A stretch of DNA of 64,000 nucleotides from Anagrus nilaparvatae (GCA_022575985.1 JAKSXM010000014.1:27280001-27344000), one strand, 5' to 3'. Counted from the first letter of the stretch, positions 35,790-48,826 are shown. Translations and numbers: made by a program. Notes: generated by a model not told the origin, from the letters alone.

Positions 35790-38234
35790 TTGAATTTTCA
35801 AGCAAATTTTATAATATGATTAGAAAATTAATTTTTTCGTATGGGTAATTAAATGATTTTCATAATGTTTTAAATATTAATTAATTTTTGATCTTGATAT
35901 ATTAGCAGGACAAAGTATTGAGTATGGCTGTTTTTTTTTAACAACGTAAGTAAGCTACTTATATTTTATGCTAACATAAAATAATGTAAATATCGAAGAA
36001 ACGCGTGGTTGTAAGAAAAAAAAATATAATCAATTCTTTTTGATTAGAATTTCATAAATAATTCACATATTTAATGGTATAAATTTATATAAACAGTGTG
36101 TGTTATAGTTATTATTATTATAATTAACCTTGAAAATTATATAAACTTATAATTATATTAAATTTAAGGCGGAAGTACACATTGAATTAGATTAAAATTA
36201 TTTTGTTAATTAATTTGATAATTTAAATAAAATCTTAATTTAATTAAATAATTTCTTAAATGCTTATAAACATAATGCATTATGGATAAAAAATTCAAGC
36301 AAATATTTGTATGTTAGTTTTAATATATTTTTAATAATTTCAGTTCAAACGAAATTCAAGCAAAACAACCTGACAGTAATTACCTGAATTTTTTCAAGAA
36401 TACGTTTATTCTAATAATTTCTGCAGCAAATAAAAGGCAAATTTTGCAATGATGATAATCAGCCCTTAAAATTTGAAATTCGTTAAAAACTCAGATTTAC
36501 CTTTTACTTTTTTGCCAGAAAATCAGAAACAGTGATAATTGTTAAATTATAAAGTTAGAAAATTCTAATATGGCTAATATGAGGAGGAAAAAAATTGTTT
36601 ATAATAATTATTTATTATTTATTGTTTTAACAATAATATATTCTATTTATAAGCTCAATTTTTCTAAAGTTCTTAATACCTTAAGTAAATAATTAAAGTA
36701 TAGTAATAAAAGTATAGATTTTTTATTCAATTTTCAGTAAGCAAATACGTCATGTATTCTTTTCTGAAATATAAATTACGTGTTCTTCTAAAAGAGCTAT
36801 CAAGAAAATGACTGATAAGCATAAACTATATTACGTGTTTATAAAACACTCATTGAAAAATAATTTTTTTAAACATATAATATCAAAATTATGAAAAGCT
36901 ATTTCGTGATAAGTATAGTAATTTGGCCCCCAGGACCTAATAACAGTACCGAAAATTTTTCAAAAAATTTTTGTTGATTCCCGTTGGAATTAGTAATTGA
37001 CAAGCCTACGTAAATCTAAAAAAAAAACGTTTTTTTTTTGGGTTTTTATATTTTATTTAATTTTTCTAATCCATAAACTAAAAAAAAAATTTAATGATTG
37101 TATATTTTTTTATGCTCAAAAAACCGATTTTCGAAAAATTCAAAATTATATTTCGGGATCTTAAAGGAGTCCTAGAGATCCAAAAAAAAATTTGTTTGAA
37201 AAATAATGGAAAGTTAAGTTTTCCAGTCTATGAATAGAGTATTATGAGTATTATCTGTTTATTGATCGGAGAAATTAATTAAAATTTAAAAAACCTACAC
37301 AAAAAATGTTTTTTTTTTTTCTTTTTTTTCAGGGGCTTGCCAAGGCTTAGAGGGCTAAATCCAAAGGGAATCAGTAAATGTTTTGATAACTTTTCAGATG
37401 CTATTACTTTGATTCCAGGAGCCAAATCACTATACTTATCCGGAAGTAGCCGTTTAAGACGTTCAAAAATTACTTTAAATTCTAAGTGCAGAACATGTTA
37501 TGAAAAGTACGAGTTTCAGTAAAGTCATTTTTACTCTAATTTCTTGGATCTGTTACGAAATTTTCTAAGAGTTGTGGTCTAAAATTTTTTGCAAAACACT
37601 TATTTTTTTAGCCAATATTATTTTAAGCACACATACACACACATATAAACATATACATTACTTAAATATGTTTATGTTTTCTAAATGATTTTTCCCATTT
37701 TTAAGCCATTTTAGAGCATTTGAAAGGCGTTGTAGGAGGAGGGAGGGGGGGGGGCAAAAATTCATTCTAGTATCTTAGTTATATTATAATTTTTTACCGA
37801 GTTTAAATAATATTTTACACTAAATAATAATAATTATTCAAATTATCAAAAAAAAAAATTTTTTTAAATGTAAAAAAACTGGATTTTAAAAATTAATTAA
37901 TATCTAAAAATTGGCAAAAAAGGAACGAGTTTGATTTATTTGAAGGTGAATTCTGTTTATATACGGTACCAAAATTGACCCCCGATGCTTAGAATCTTTC
38001 GGCATTTTTGCCAGACCTATTTCCTCTATAAGCGAACCGTGTTAATAAATAAACATTATTATATTTTTTCCTAATTTTTCAATGGTTAGAATTTAAATTC
38101 AATGGAAAAAAATAAGTTGGTTAGAAAAAAATTGCTAGCTAAGATAAAGTTAAACCTTGCTTTTACATTGAAATGAGTGTGTCATGATGGCTAGGTCACA
38201 ATGAAATAAAACCTATTTAATACATATTATGAAT
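35790..38234. other. AT-rich region with one doubtful coding relic
   Basis: At 37332-37522, just after a TTTTTTTTCAG, both strands are open: + strand for 61 codons, and minus strand for a frame containing FKVIFERLKRLLPDKYSDLA and ending GFSPLSLGKPL. The minus-strand reading looks more protein-like, but I do not recognise it; it may be a transposase fragment. A poly-G/A tract occurs at 37737-37753. The rest shows no gene. Confidence 0.35.
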
Positions 38235-40150
38235 GCATATATGAGCATTTCTACAGAAATTATGTATCTTAGATGGTTCATTTTTTTTCTAAATTTTTTT
38301 GTGATGCACGCCGCTAAATATGATTTTTTTTCACTGTTTAGACTATTAAAAGATAAAAAAACAATGGGTTCCATCATTTTAAGCCTTGCCCCACCCTTTT
38401 TTAGCTCCCAAAAGATTTTAAATATTTAAAAAAAAAAAACAAAAAAGCATGGTTCAAAATTACAAAACTTTTATTTTTTTGGCTTGGAAATTTTTTTTAT
38501 TCGATTTTTCTTAAAAATTTAACTATTTTAAAGATATATTAACTCAAAAATCCATCTATAATGCTTTAGAAGTAATTATTTTTATATTTCGAAGACTCTG
38601 GTAAAAAAAAGCAGCAAAAAATACAACAACTTTTACTGGGAAGATTTAAATGAAGCGTGAACGGATCTTCAAAACTGTCCCGAAGTGTTTTTTTCTGAAA
38701 GTACTACCAAAAATAAGTCACCAGCCCAATTTTTAGCCTTCCAGAGTGAAATCTCGAATTTTGGCAGCCATTTTTGTGTTTTGGACTTTTATAAAAAAAG
38801 TAAGAAAAATGAGAGATAATTTTTCTTATTTTTTCTGTTAAAAACTATCATTAACATGAAAAATTTTTTTCCTGTAGGTCCAGATAGGAAATTTCCCTGG
38901 CTATCTGATTCCGGGGTCAAAAAAATTTTTCTAGTAGCGCATGCGCGAGAAATCGCTAAGATAAGCTGGTTTTTTTCAAAAGTCGATTTCTCAAATGCCT
39001 ATTGGTGAAAAATCTTTTAACCAGGCTTAAATTTTTTTTGAACTCTATATTTTATGGCGAAAAAAAAATTTCGATGGGACAATGCTTTTTGGGAGCTCTA
39101 GATCAAAAAATAGCAGCTTTCAAAAGTTCATTTTTTACAAATTTCAAATTTCCCGCCAAGTCACGTGACCAATCCAAAATCTGACCAAAAATTTGGGTTT
39201 CGCGGGAAATTTTACATAAGGATTTATATTTTTATGTTTTTAAAAGCATTTATGTTAAAGCAGCGAAATTTTCAATTGAAAGATTAAAATATCTAATTTT
39301 TTAAAGGAATTTTTTATTTTTTAAATTATAACAAATTATTCAAAATTAATCAGAAAATTCTTTATTATTTCACTGTTTTAACATGAAAGCTCTTAATAAC
39401 ATGAAAAGACAAACCCTTATGTAAAATTTCCCGCGGAATCCAAATTTTTGGTCAGATTTTTGATTGGTCACGTGACTTGGCGGGAAATTCGAAATTTGTA
39501 AAAAATGAACTTTTGAACTTTTGAAAGCTGCTATTTTTTGATCTAGAGCTCCCAAAAAGCATTGTCCCATCGAAATTTTATTTTCGCCATAAAATATAGA
39601 GTTCAAGGAAAATTTAAGCCTGGTTAAAAGATTTTTCACCAATAGGCATTTGAGAAATCGAATTTTGAAAAAAACCAGCTTACCTTAGCGATTTCTCATT
39701 TTTCTTACTTTTTTTATAAAAGTCCAAAACACAAAAATGGCTGCCAAAAATCGAGATTTCACTCTGGAAGGCTAAAAATTGGGCTGGTGACTTATTTTTG
39801 GTAGTACTTTCAGAAAAAAACACTTCGGGACAGTTTTGAAGATCCGTTCACGCTTCATTTAAATCTTCCCAGTAAAACTTGTTCTATTTTTTGCTGCTTT
39901 TTTTTACCAGAGTCTTCGAAATATAAAAATAATTACTTCTAAAGCATTATAGATGGATTTTTGAGTTAATATATCTTTAAAATAGTTAAATTTTTAAGAA
40001 AAATCGAATAAAAAAAATTTCCAAGACAAAAAAATAAAAGTTTTGTAATTTTGAACCATGCTTTTTTTTTTTTTTTTTTTATCTTTTAATAGTCTAAACA
40101 TTGAAAAAAAATCATATTTAGCGGCATGCATCACAAAAAATGCTCATATA
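38235..40150. mobile_element. Giant foldback (palindromic) element, about 1.9 kb
   Basis: The left arm (about 38235-39271) and right arm (about 39366-40150) are highly similar reverse complements around a loop of about 95 bp. Outer ends pair through ATATATGAGCATTT and GTGATGCAYGCCGCTAAATA; inner ends through CGCGGGAAATTTTACATAAG. The right arm lacks two blocks present on the left: about 80 bp near 38360-38440 and about 130 bp near 38825-38955. Mirror-image open frames (39002-39184 + and 39642-39370 -) both start MVKNLLTRLKF because they are the two arms read outward-in. I see no transposase, so it is best described as a non-autonomous foldback repeat. Confidence 0.9.
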
Positions 40151-40516
40151 TTACATATACATGTATATATATGTATATAAATATATATATATTATATATA
40201 TGCCTTCATAATATTTCGTATAAGATTAATCTTATATAATAAATATCATAAATAAAATAAGTGCAAAGATTTATAATTCTTCGAGGGGAGATATGTTTTT
40301 TTATGTAAGAATTACTTATAAGTAATAAAAAGAAATCTAAATAAACAATGATGTAGGTAGAAACCGATACTATATATGAAGTGACATCACATTTAAAATC
40401 TGGATACTTTAAATTTTGTTTTCAAATTGATAACAGTATTCCACTTGATCTCGCATATAATTATTAATTTTATTTTCTTAAGTGTAATTTATACAAAAAA
40501 ACAAAATCAGCTTAAA

Positions 40517-43500
40517 ATGACATTGGCTAATCCATTTCCACTTGATTTTGACGAAGTAAGAATATTTGACGATAAGTACAATGATTTAGAAATAATGAAA
40601 AAAATTATAAATTTGGAAAATCAAGAAGATGCATTTCAAATTTTAAATGTTGCTGATGTTATAAGAAAACATAGAGCGTGGATCCAACGCATACCAAGGG
40701 TTGTTCCTCATTATGGTAATTAGAAAAATAGAATTTATTAAAAGTATCAATAATTTAACAAAATTTTTTTTAAATCTTTTAGCTGTAAAATGTAATCCAT
40801 ACCCAACAGTTATAAAAACACTTGCTTCGTTAGGTGCAAATTTCGACTGTGCATCAAAAGTAATTAACTCTTTTTATAATATTAATCAACAATTTTTATC
40901 CCTCGACAATAAGGATATTCAAGTTAAATAATTTTAAAAGCGACCTTTACGAGCCAAGGTTTGTTTGGCTCGTAAACGTCGTTGTTAAGACTATTTAATT
41001 CGAATAACTCTTCTTTAAAAAATGAATTCTAATAATAATAATCAAACTAATAAAATTTTTAATTAAAAATAAATCAGGAAGAAATTTTATGTGTGATGCA
41101 ATTTGGTGTACCAAGTAACAGAATAATATTTGCCAATCCAGTGAAAACACCATCACAATTAAGATTTGCAAGGAAAGTCGGTGTTGACAAAATGACAGTT
41201 GACAGTGTTTGGGAACTGAGAAAAATAAAAGAACTTTATCCTGATGCAAAGTAAGTAAAAAAAGAATTCAACGGATAATTTATTATTTTTTCTTCCTAGT
41301 ATTTAGAAATTTTCTTCCTACATCGAAAAGTATTTTCGACCCGCAACGATATCGAAAAAAACGCGTTTTCTCCCCACTGAGAAAGAAAAATATTGTTTTG
41401 TCTATGGAAACAAAAAAATAATAAGCCAGATAGCAGTTTACCATCCTCGGCTTCTCCTCGGATGTTAATTAACGTGCAAAATGGGCCATTCATTTTTTTG
41501 CTTCCTTGGTTAAAAATGTACTATTAAATGGCATAAAAAACCTGTTGAAAAATGTTTGTGGACAAAAAATATAATAATTTACATAATATTATAAAAAAGT
41601 GCATTGTTTACATAACGATTTTATTAAATAATAAAATTTTTAAATGTCAATAAATTATAATATATCCTTGTATTTACATAAGGCTATCACTTAATTAAAC
41701 CATTTAGAGTTTATCTACCTTTTCCTTATAAGAAACACAAACATATAATTCTTAAATTTGTTTTTTTCAGAATAATAATACGTTTTCGTTGCGATGCATT
41801 ACATTCCCAAGCATATTTAGGACTAAAATTTGGATGTGACCCTGGACAAGAAGCAATAAGATTAATTCAAGCAACCCGTGATTTAAATTTAGAATTGCAT
41901 GGTTTCAGTTTTCATACTGGCAGTCCATGTGGTGAAGTTATGGCTATGAGCCGTGGTATTGGTATTTGCAAATATTTGATTGATGCTGCAAGATCAATGG
42001 GTTGCAATGACATTCAATTAATTGATATCGGTGGAGGTATACCTGGAGAGAGTGATTTTGTTATTGATGAGGTATGGTCATATTTTAATCAAATGAATAT
42101 TGCTTTTGTATTACGTGATTTTCTTTTTGATTATAAACATTTTCTATTTTGGTTTCCACAATATGTACGAAAAAGTTATTACAAAAAAAAAGTTATTAAA
42201 CAAATAACATTTAATCAACCACTTTCTATATGTAATTATTAAAATTTAAACGTATATTCTATACCTTAATTTATGTGCTTTTCTGCTCAAAATAAGTTTA
42301 TAATCAAAAATAAATTAACTATATTTTTTCTAAAAATATTTATGTTGCTAAAAGTATTGTATTTTATTTAATGTGTTTGTTTTTTTTTTGTTAAACTGTA
42401 TTTATTTGTTTGTGCTTTAATATCTACTTTTAATGTTTATAAAATATTTGTAGTTTTAACAGGGCAATATTCTGATTTTTTGGATGGTCATTATTGCCTT
42501 CGTTACTTTAATAATAAATTAGTTACTTTAATTAATAATTTATTATTAATCATTGAGCTTTCTAAACTTTTATAAAAATATCCAAGGAACCGAATTTGGT
42601 AAAATAAATTTTTTTGCAAAGAGAGATATAAGGACATTTACTAAAATTAAGAACTTTATTTTACTGAATTCGATTTACTTAGTATTTCTAAAAAATTTTT
42701 TATTGTCAGTGGTCCAAAAACACGTCCAAAAACTACTAACAATGGTTCATACACCACTGACAAAGAAATATTATACACGACCCTTGCCTTGGCCATAAAG
42801 AAAGAATGTCCCAAATCGAAGTTTACTTGGCTGGGACTCGAATTTAATTAGATTTGGGTTTATTAATTTATTAATTTTTATTAATTTATTAATTTTATTA
42901 ATTTATTAATTTTATTTAATTTTTAATTAATTTTATTAGGTTTATTAATTTTTTATTAATTTACATTCTTTTGGCCATGGTTCGAAATTAAATACTTTGA
43001 CCAACTGAACGTAAAAGTTGACGTGGAATTTGTGTACTCGCTGTATGCTAAAATAGCATATTAAAAATTTGATGATTAATATATTAAATAAAATCTTTTT
43101 CTTTAACTTTTAACTTTTTTATATAAGAGCTAACAATAAGTACATAAGAACTTATAAAAAAAATTTTTTTAACGCAATAATAATGAAAATTTATTATATC
43201 TTAATTTAGTACGTTTATAGCAGTATAAATAATTAATACTTTATCTAATATATTTATTATATTATGTAATATAATAAAATAAATTACTCAATTAATTATA
43301 CCTATATAAGCATAAATAGATCTTTTTTCAATAATTAATTGTTAATTAATTTAATTAAGTTATTTTTTTATTTATCAATAATTGATACTAAAATTTTTAT
43401 AAAGTCATTTATTAAAATATAATAATAAAATAAAATAGAGATTAAATAAAAAAAAAATTCTTTTTTATCATTTTAATTTATATTCTCTTATAATTAAAAG

Positions 43501-45690
43501 CTTAAATAAATATAAACTAACATATACACAAATTTACCTAATTTTCATAAATATTAAGTACATATGTACGTTTATTTGCTATTTTTTTAAATGATCTTAT
43601 GATTGTCGTAAATGATAACTTATGAATAAATAAGGAAGACATTGAATTTATCAGACTTTAAAATCTGTACACTGAAAAAAAAATCCAGTTATCGCTACCA
43701 AAATTTTGGTTATGCAAATGGAATTTTTTTTTCTTTTAGTAACTAATGACAAAGCCTAATGAAAAGTTAAAAACATTTCAAGCTATTTGTAATCGTTTAA
43801 GATTACAACCACAACCTGTCCTAATATCTGAAAACTTCAACTAGGGTAAGGAGATTTTTTCTTTTTTTCAAATGACTTAAAACACAGGGAATTCAAGATT
43901 TAAAAATAAAAAAATATTTCAAATCACATCATGTTTGCACGAGTTTTCAAGTTTCAGAAAAAGTTTAATTCAAAAATTTTTGTTTGTGTTTCGTCATTTA
44001 CTGTTTACTAAATTTTTCATGTAGGAAAACTTACAAAAAAATAAAATTTTGGCGAAATTGGTCGATAATAATAATCCAATCACATACAGCACAAAACGTT
44101 TCTGAAACGTTTCTAGAACGTCTCTAAAATGCAAACAGAAACGTTTATAGAACGCTTTCAAAACGTTTTTGAATCGTTTTTTAGGTCCGCTTTTTCTTGA
44201 AAGCTAAACATTTCATTTCATTTAATTTTTTTTCTAATTTTTTTTCGCAATTTTTTTTTTTATACATAATCACTTAGCGAAAAAAAAAATTCATTTTTTG
44301 GACCAATAAATTTTTTTTTGGCAGAAACGTTTCTAAAACGTTAGGCTTCTAAGAAAAAACGGACCTAAAAAACGTTTCTGTTTGCATTTTAGTTTACATT
44401 AGAAACGTTCATATGTGATGTCAATTAAAAAGGGCCCATATGGGAATTATATGGTTTTAAAGCTTTTACATGTTTATTTTACGTACACGAACATATAATT
44501 TTATAAGACGCCATGAAGTACACTGTAATGAAAAAAGGAGAGAAAATTTACTTTGTGTTTCATTATAATATGTAAACCAGGAATCTCATCAACGTCGTTG
44601 TGTGTTCTATGTTTTGCTTCTATATATGGGCTTTCAATGTTGAGTTTTTTGAAAAACCTTTAATAAATCATACTTATTGAAAGAATTGAATTTTGAAATT
44701 AGTTCGCAGACGTAATAAATGAATCATTAAAAGACATTGATCCATCAATTAAAGTTGTTAGTGAACCAGGAAGATATTATGTCACATCAGCATTTACAGC
44801 AGCCGCCTATGTTCATGGAAAAAAAGTTATTATGGATGGAGGCCGAAAAAAATATATGTATTATGTTAATGATGGATGTTACGGATCATTTATTGACGAG
44901 CTTTTAAACGTTTCAGCTAGAATACCAAATTGTTTAAGCAGAGTAAGCATTATATTATAACTATCTGAATAATTTTAAAATGTAATGTCGCATAAATTTG
45001 GGTCACTTTATAAAATTCAAAATTGGAGCTTATTTACTAAAGAATGAGGAGGGAGGCGGGGGGTATAAAATTAATTTTGAAATTGCACGAATTATTAAAA
45101 TTTTTAATTATGTTTGTACAGCCTGAAACAGATGACGAAGAAAAATATTTATCAATTTTATGGGGACCAACATGTGATTCATTCGACTGTGTTCTAAAAG
45201 ACGTTTATCTACCAGAATATAATATTGGTGATTGGCTTTATTGGAAAGATATGGGTGCTTATGGACTATCAGTAGCGTGTAATTTTAATGGATTTCCAAT
45301 ACCAATCGTTTATCCAATAATACGTAGGAGCGCTTGGTAAATTTATTTTAATCATATAAAAAAAAATTTTTTTAATTAAAACTAATTGCTATAAATTATC
45401 ATTATTTTTTTATTAAATAATCTAAGGTAATTGAGTTTATTTAATTCTTAATTTTTAATTGCAATATTGTATTTCAGGAAATAATGATAATTTTATAAAA
45501 AAAATTAATTATCACAGATAACCAAATGATAATAATAAAAAAATTAATTACTTTATTTATTTTTTAAATCAGGGATGACTTTATGAATGACATAAAAAAT
45601 AAAAATACGTCATCATCATGCGTTGAACTAACGGAAATAAAGGAACATGAGCATCCAAATGACTTGTGCATAGATTCTACGAAATTGTAG
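40517..45690 (+). CDS. Odc: Ornithine decarboxylase, 7 exons, 440 aa
   Basis: Converts ornithine to putrescine, the first step of polyamine synthesis; a cytosolic PLP-dependent homodimer of the alanine-racemase fold. Exons: 40517-40715, 40783-40859, 41078-41250, 41771-42071, 44703-44942, 45122-45336, 45573-45690; all junctions are GT-AG and phases agree. The Schiff-base lysine is K69 in YAVKCN, completed across intron 1. Also present are FDCASK, IIFANP, H198 and S201 in FHTGSP, the glycine loop IDIGGGIPG (237-242), EPGRYYV with R274, YVNDG..YGSF with D307, WGPTCDS with C348 and D349, and Y377 in NMGAY-like DMGAYG. These cover the known catalytic and PLP contacts, so it should be an active enzyme rather than antizyme inhibitor. 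It is shorter than vertebrate ODC, with a brief polar C-terminus. The usual HVGSG is HTGSP here. Confidence 0.93.
41310..41500 (-). repeat. CpG-rich dispersed repeat, copy B, in ornithine decarboxylase intron 3
   Basis: Inverted relative to the copy at 975-1145. Shared core on the minus strand: GAAGCCGAGGATGGTAAACT. It contains GGGGAGAAAACGCG and CGATATCGTTGCGG blocks. The 65-codon minus-strand frame across it (41493-41296) is not conserved in the other copy. Confidence 0.6.
42072..44702 (+). other. Ornithine decarboxylase intron 4 (2.6 kb)
   Basis: GTATGG donor to TTGAAATTAG acceptor, the longest intron of the gene. It holds a (TTTATTAATTTATTAAT) simple tract at 42858-42965, AT-rich sequence, and a foldback element at 44079-44419. 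The frame at 42553-42798 runs into a CATAAAGAAAGAATGTCCCAAATC block that resembles the start of the repeat at 975 in sense orientation (GAATGGCCCAAATC). Confidence 0.6.
44079..44419. mobile_element. Foldback element built on AAACGTTTCT
   Basis: The outer ends ATCACATA and TATGTGAT are inverted. Inside, AAACGTTTCT-type decamers recur at least ten times in both orientations, flanking paired blocks AAAATGCAAACAGAAACGTT with AACGTTTCTGTTTGCATTTT, and TTTTTTAGGTCCGCTTTTTC with AAAAAACGGACCTAAAAAA. AACGTT is itself palindromic. Located within intron 4 of the decarboxylase gene. Confidence 0.8.
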
Positions 45691-46160
45691 TTATTTTAGT
45701 ACTGATAATAAATTATGTAAAAAAATGTTATGTTCATATTATATAAGTAGGTAATTTATTTAGATAAAAAGTTTTAAGCTATAAATGGATTTAATAAATT
45801 TGGATAACCAATTAAACTATTTTAACGCAAATAAGTTGTAATTTGGTTACTAGCCTAGCAGTTATTTTGTAGTTTGATTAAAGTAAATGTTATTTACCAA
45901 AATAATTAGGTTCCTAAAATAGCTTATTTAATCACTGCTCAGTAAAGCCGTTAATTATTTCAAAATTACATTGTTTTAGCCGGAAAATTTGATCATAAGA
46001 GCCCATGTATTTTGTGGCAATAAAAAGGAGCGGCTAAATGAACTATAATTTTGGATTCTTACATTGCTAGTAAATGACATTTAATTTTAAAATTGAAAAT
46101 ATTTTATTTTTTCGTAAATTTACAAAAAAGTAGTAAACTTTCCAATACCGTTAAAAATTT
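45691..46160 (+). repeat. 3' flank of the decarboxylase gene, duplicated at 59.3 kb
   Basis: Runs such as TATATAAGTAGGTAATTTATTTAG, GTTACTAGCCTAGCAGTTAT and CAAAATAATTAGGTTCCTAA recur in order at about 59257-59785 with substitutions and small indels. This shows that the later partial copy came from duplication of the locus, not from a processed transcript. Confidence 0.85.
45707..45712 (+). promoter_or_regulatory. Possible polyadenylation signal AATAAA
   Basis: AATAAA 17 bases after the decarboxylase stop codon. That is close for an insect 3' UTR, so a later hexamer may be used instead. Confidence 0.35.
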
Positions 46161-47529
46161 TTTAAATTTTACGAAAACTGGATAATTTTCAGCAAATTAA
46201 TTATTTTTTATCAAGAGTTCCTGTTAACTGTAAACAGCATTATGCTACAGTTAATATAAAATACTCATGCTTAGGCTTTCAAATTAAAACTTTTGACCTT
46301 GAAAAATTTTTCTAATAGCACGAAAAATCTGGTAAAAATCTAAATTATTTTGAAAAGTTTCAATAAAAATAATAAAAAAGTCAGAAGAAATAAAAAAGAC
46401 TAATAAAAAATTTGGTGAGAAAAAGGCATTTTTAATAATATTTTAACATTTCTTAAAGAAATTCATAAAGCTTAATATAATTTTTGAATCAAATGAAATG
46501 ATATTTATTCTTCAAAATTATTTCATTTGCAAACTATCAAATGTCGCAACACAAATTTTGCTAAAAAAAAGCGAATAATAAAAAAAAATTTATTTGGAAT
46601 CTGATATATTTGCTATTTTATCCTTAAAAAAATGCATATTTGATTATTTTTTTAAGATTTTAATATTTTTCATACTCATTATAGAATAGCACTGCCAATG
46701 TAAGAATATTAAAATAAAAAAGTATAATATTTATTTCAAACATACTTTAATTTAACATTTCATACTCATTATAAATATTTTAAATATGCTGCGCTTGTAT
46801 ATGATTATTGTAATAAATTATATTTAAAGAAAATACAATTGCATAATATTTCTAAAATGTTTTTATAACGTAAACCAAAATTCAAATCATTCAGACCTTT
46901 ATTTTTTATGTTCAAATTTAAACATTTCAAAACAGTTGGGTTTGTTAAATCCCAAATTTTTGTTTAGATTTATTCATTACTTTTAAATAATTTTAGGAAG
47001 AGCAATTGGATTTGGGAAAGAATTGGGAATGGGTTTCCTGTGACAGTGAAAAAAAAAATATATATTATTAATTTAAAAAATAGAAACTAAAATTTCTAGT
47101 TATTAAAATTATATATAAAATTAAAAATTTAAATAAACGTAAGAATCCGGACCAATGAGAAAATTTGAGTTTGTTTTCACATAAAATCAGTGATTTGTGA
47201 TAGGAAAAATTAATATTTTTATATTTTGTATGTGTTAACGTAGTTTCAATATTTACTAAAAAATATCGTGGCGCTCAGCGAGCATTTTAATAAATTAAAA
47301 ATGATAACTGATAAAGTTGAATTTATAATTAATTTATTTGTATATCTCCTTTTCCCTAATTTCAGAAACATTCAAACATTCAAACGTAAATGATGCAAGG
47401 TTAAATGAACATTTTTTGATAGCTTTATAAGCTTCATTATGTGTTGTGTCCAATTTAATGTTGGAATTAAAATTACTTCTAAATTTAGTACTGAAATTGA
47501 ATAAGATATAATTACATTAGAAACTGTTA
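46161..47529. other. AT-rich spacer
   Basis: No exon, RNA gene or repeat family recognised; CATACTCATTATA occurs twice (46671 and 46760). Confidence 0.5.
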
Positions 47530-48397
47530 TTGCTGGAATATTTGAATTATGTATTTTATCTATTAGATAAGGAAAATTGCTCTGATTCTAAGGATGATAA
47601 TGAAGAGAGTAACACAAATTATTATAAGAAATATGCTACCAAAAGTACTGATAAAAGTGTTGGTGATAAATTCAATGATTTAGACTCAACCGGTTCGCGT
47701 TTAGTGCATATGCATAAAAAAAAGCGTCATTATATAAAATGTAAAATATGTTCAGAACAAGTAAACGTGGTCAAACTTTTTACTACGTACAATAAAATTA
47801 CATCTATTGCTCAAGAAGACTGCTTATCGTCAAAATATTGTAGATGAACATTTAAATTCAAAATATTATACAGAAGCTCTAAAAGCACATAAAATATCTT
47901 CTCTGCATCCTTTAGAAGCTTTAAAATCAGGTCCAATCGCAAAAAGCCTAGTGAAAGTTACAGATGCCTATTTTAAAAAAGTTGGACAGTTCATGCTTCA
48001 TGTATATGATGATAGCAAAAAATTAATTTTAAGCTCAAACAGTTTTCCTGCTCGCATAGTTATCAGTCAGATCTCTTCAAAACATTCCTCTTAATTTTTT
48101 TCCAGTGATTTTGATAAATCTCAATTGGATATGCAATATGCATGTCCGAATGGACATCGAGAATTGCTTGAGACTATAGTGTCAAGTGATCAAGATCGAT
48201 TAAAAAATATATTAAATAATGACAACTTAGCTCTTTCTATCAATTGTGATGGGTCGGTAGATAGAACTCAAATTGATAAAATTTATACGATTGCTAAAAT
48301 TGTAACTGTAGATGGCAAAGAAGAAAACATTTTTTTGGGTGCTTGTGAACCAACAATCCGCGGAGCTCTTAGAGCATATAATGGAATGATTAAAGGA

Positions 48398-48826
48398 ACT
48401 GCTCCTGGGGTTTTGAAGAATCGGTAGAACATATTATATGGCAATGTGATAAATTTAATGATCAACGGAAGCTGTTTTTAAAGGAGTTAAATAAGTACAT
48501 AGGTCCAAGTCCTTACACTACAGAATTAATTATTAACTCTACAAATAGTAATGTTTTCAATAGTTTTATCAAGTATATTAACTCTTTGGACATTTTTGTG
48601 TAGTATAATAGTCTAATAAATAAATGTATTTAATTAATAATATGTATTAACAGCGTATTAAATGTAATAATTTGTAACCATGTAATGTAAATCTTTTGCT
48701 GCCTTGCAGCTTTTAATTTCTCTTAATTTTTCAATTTTTTCTCTTTATATATAAAAAACCTAGAATTAAGTTCATGTACATAGATATCTGTAATACCAGT
48801 TGGTATTAATAAAAAAATTAAAAAAA
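48398..48826 (+). mobile_element. 429-bp LINE 3' end inserted in the hAT relic, 10-bp target-site duplication
   Basis: The segment is flanked by GATTAAAGGA at 48388-48397 and 48827-48836. It encodes EESVEHIIWQCDKFNDQR...LKEL followed by a stop at about 48603, matching the 'E(S/T)..HI...C...R' C-terminal zinc-knuckle block of Jockey/I-type LINE ORF2. It then has a 3' UTR ending in an A-rich tail (AATAAAAAAATTAAAAAAA). Removing it makes the hAT frame continuous (IKG/CHKIVG). It is therefore a 5'-truncated LINE insertion younger than the hAT copy. Confidence 0.9.

Noticed and set aside
39002..39642. Two similar open frames (MVKNLLTRLKF...) as a conserved gene pair
   Set aside because: They are the two arms of one palindrome read in opposite directions; similarity comes from the inverted repeat.
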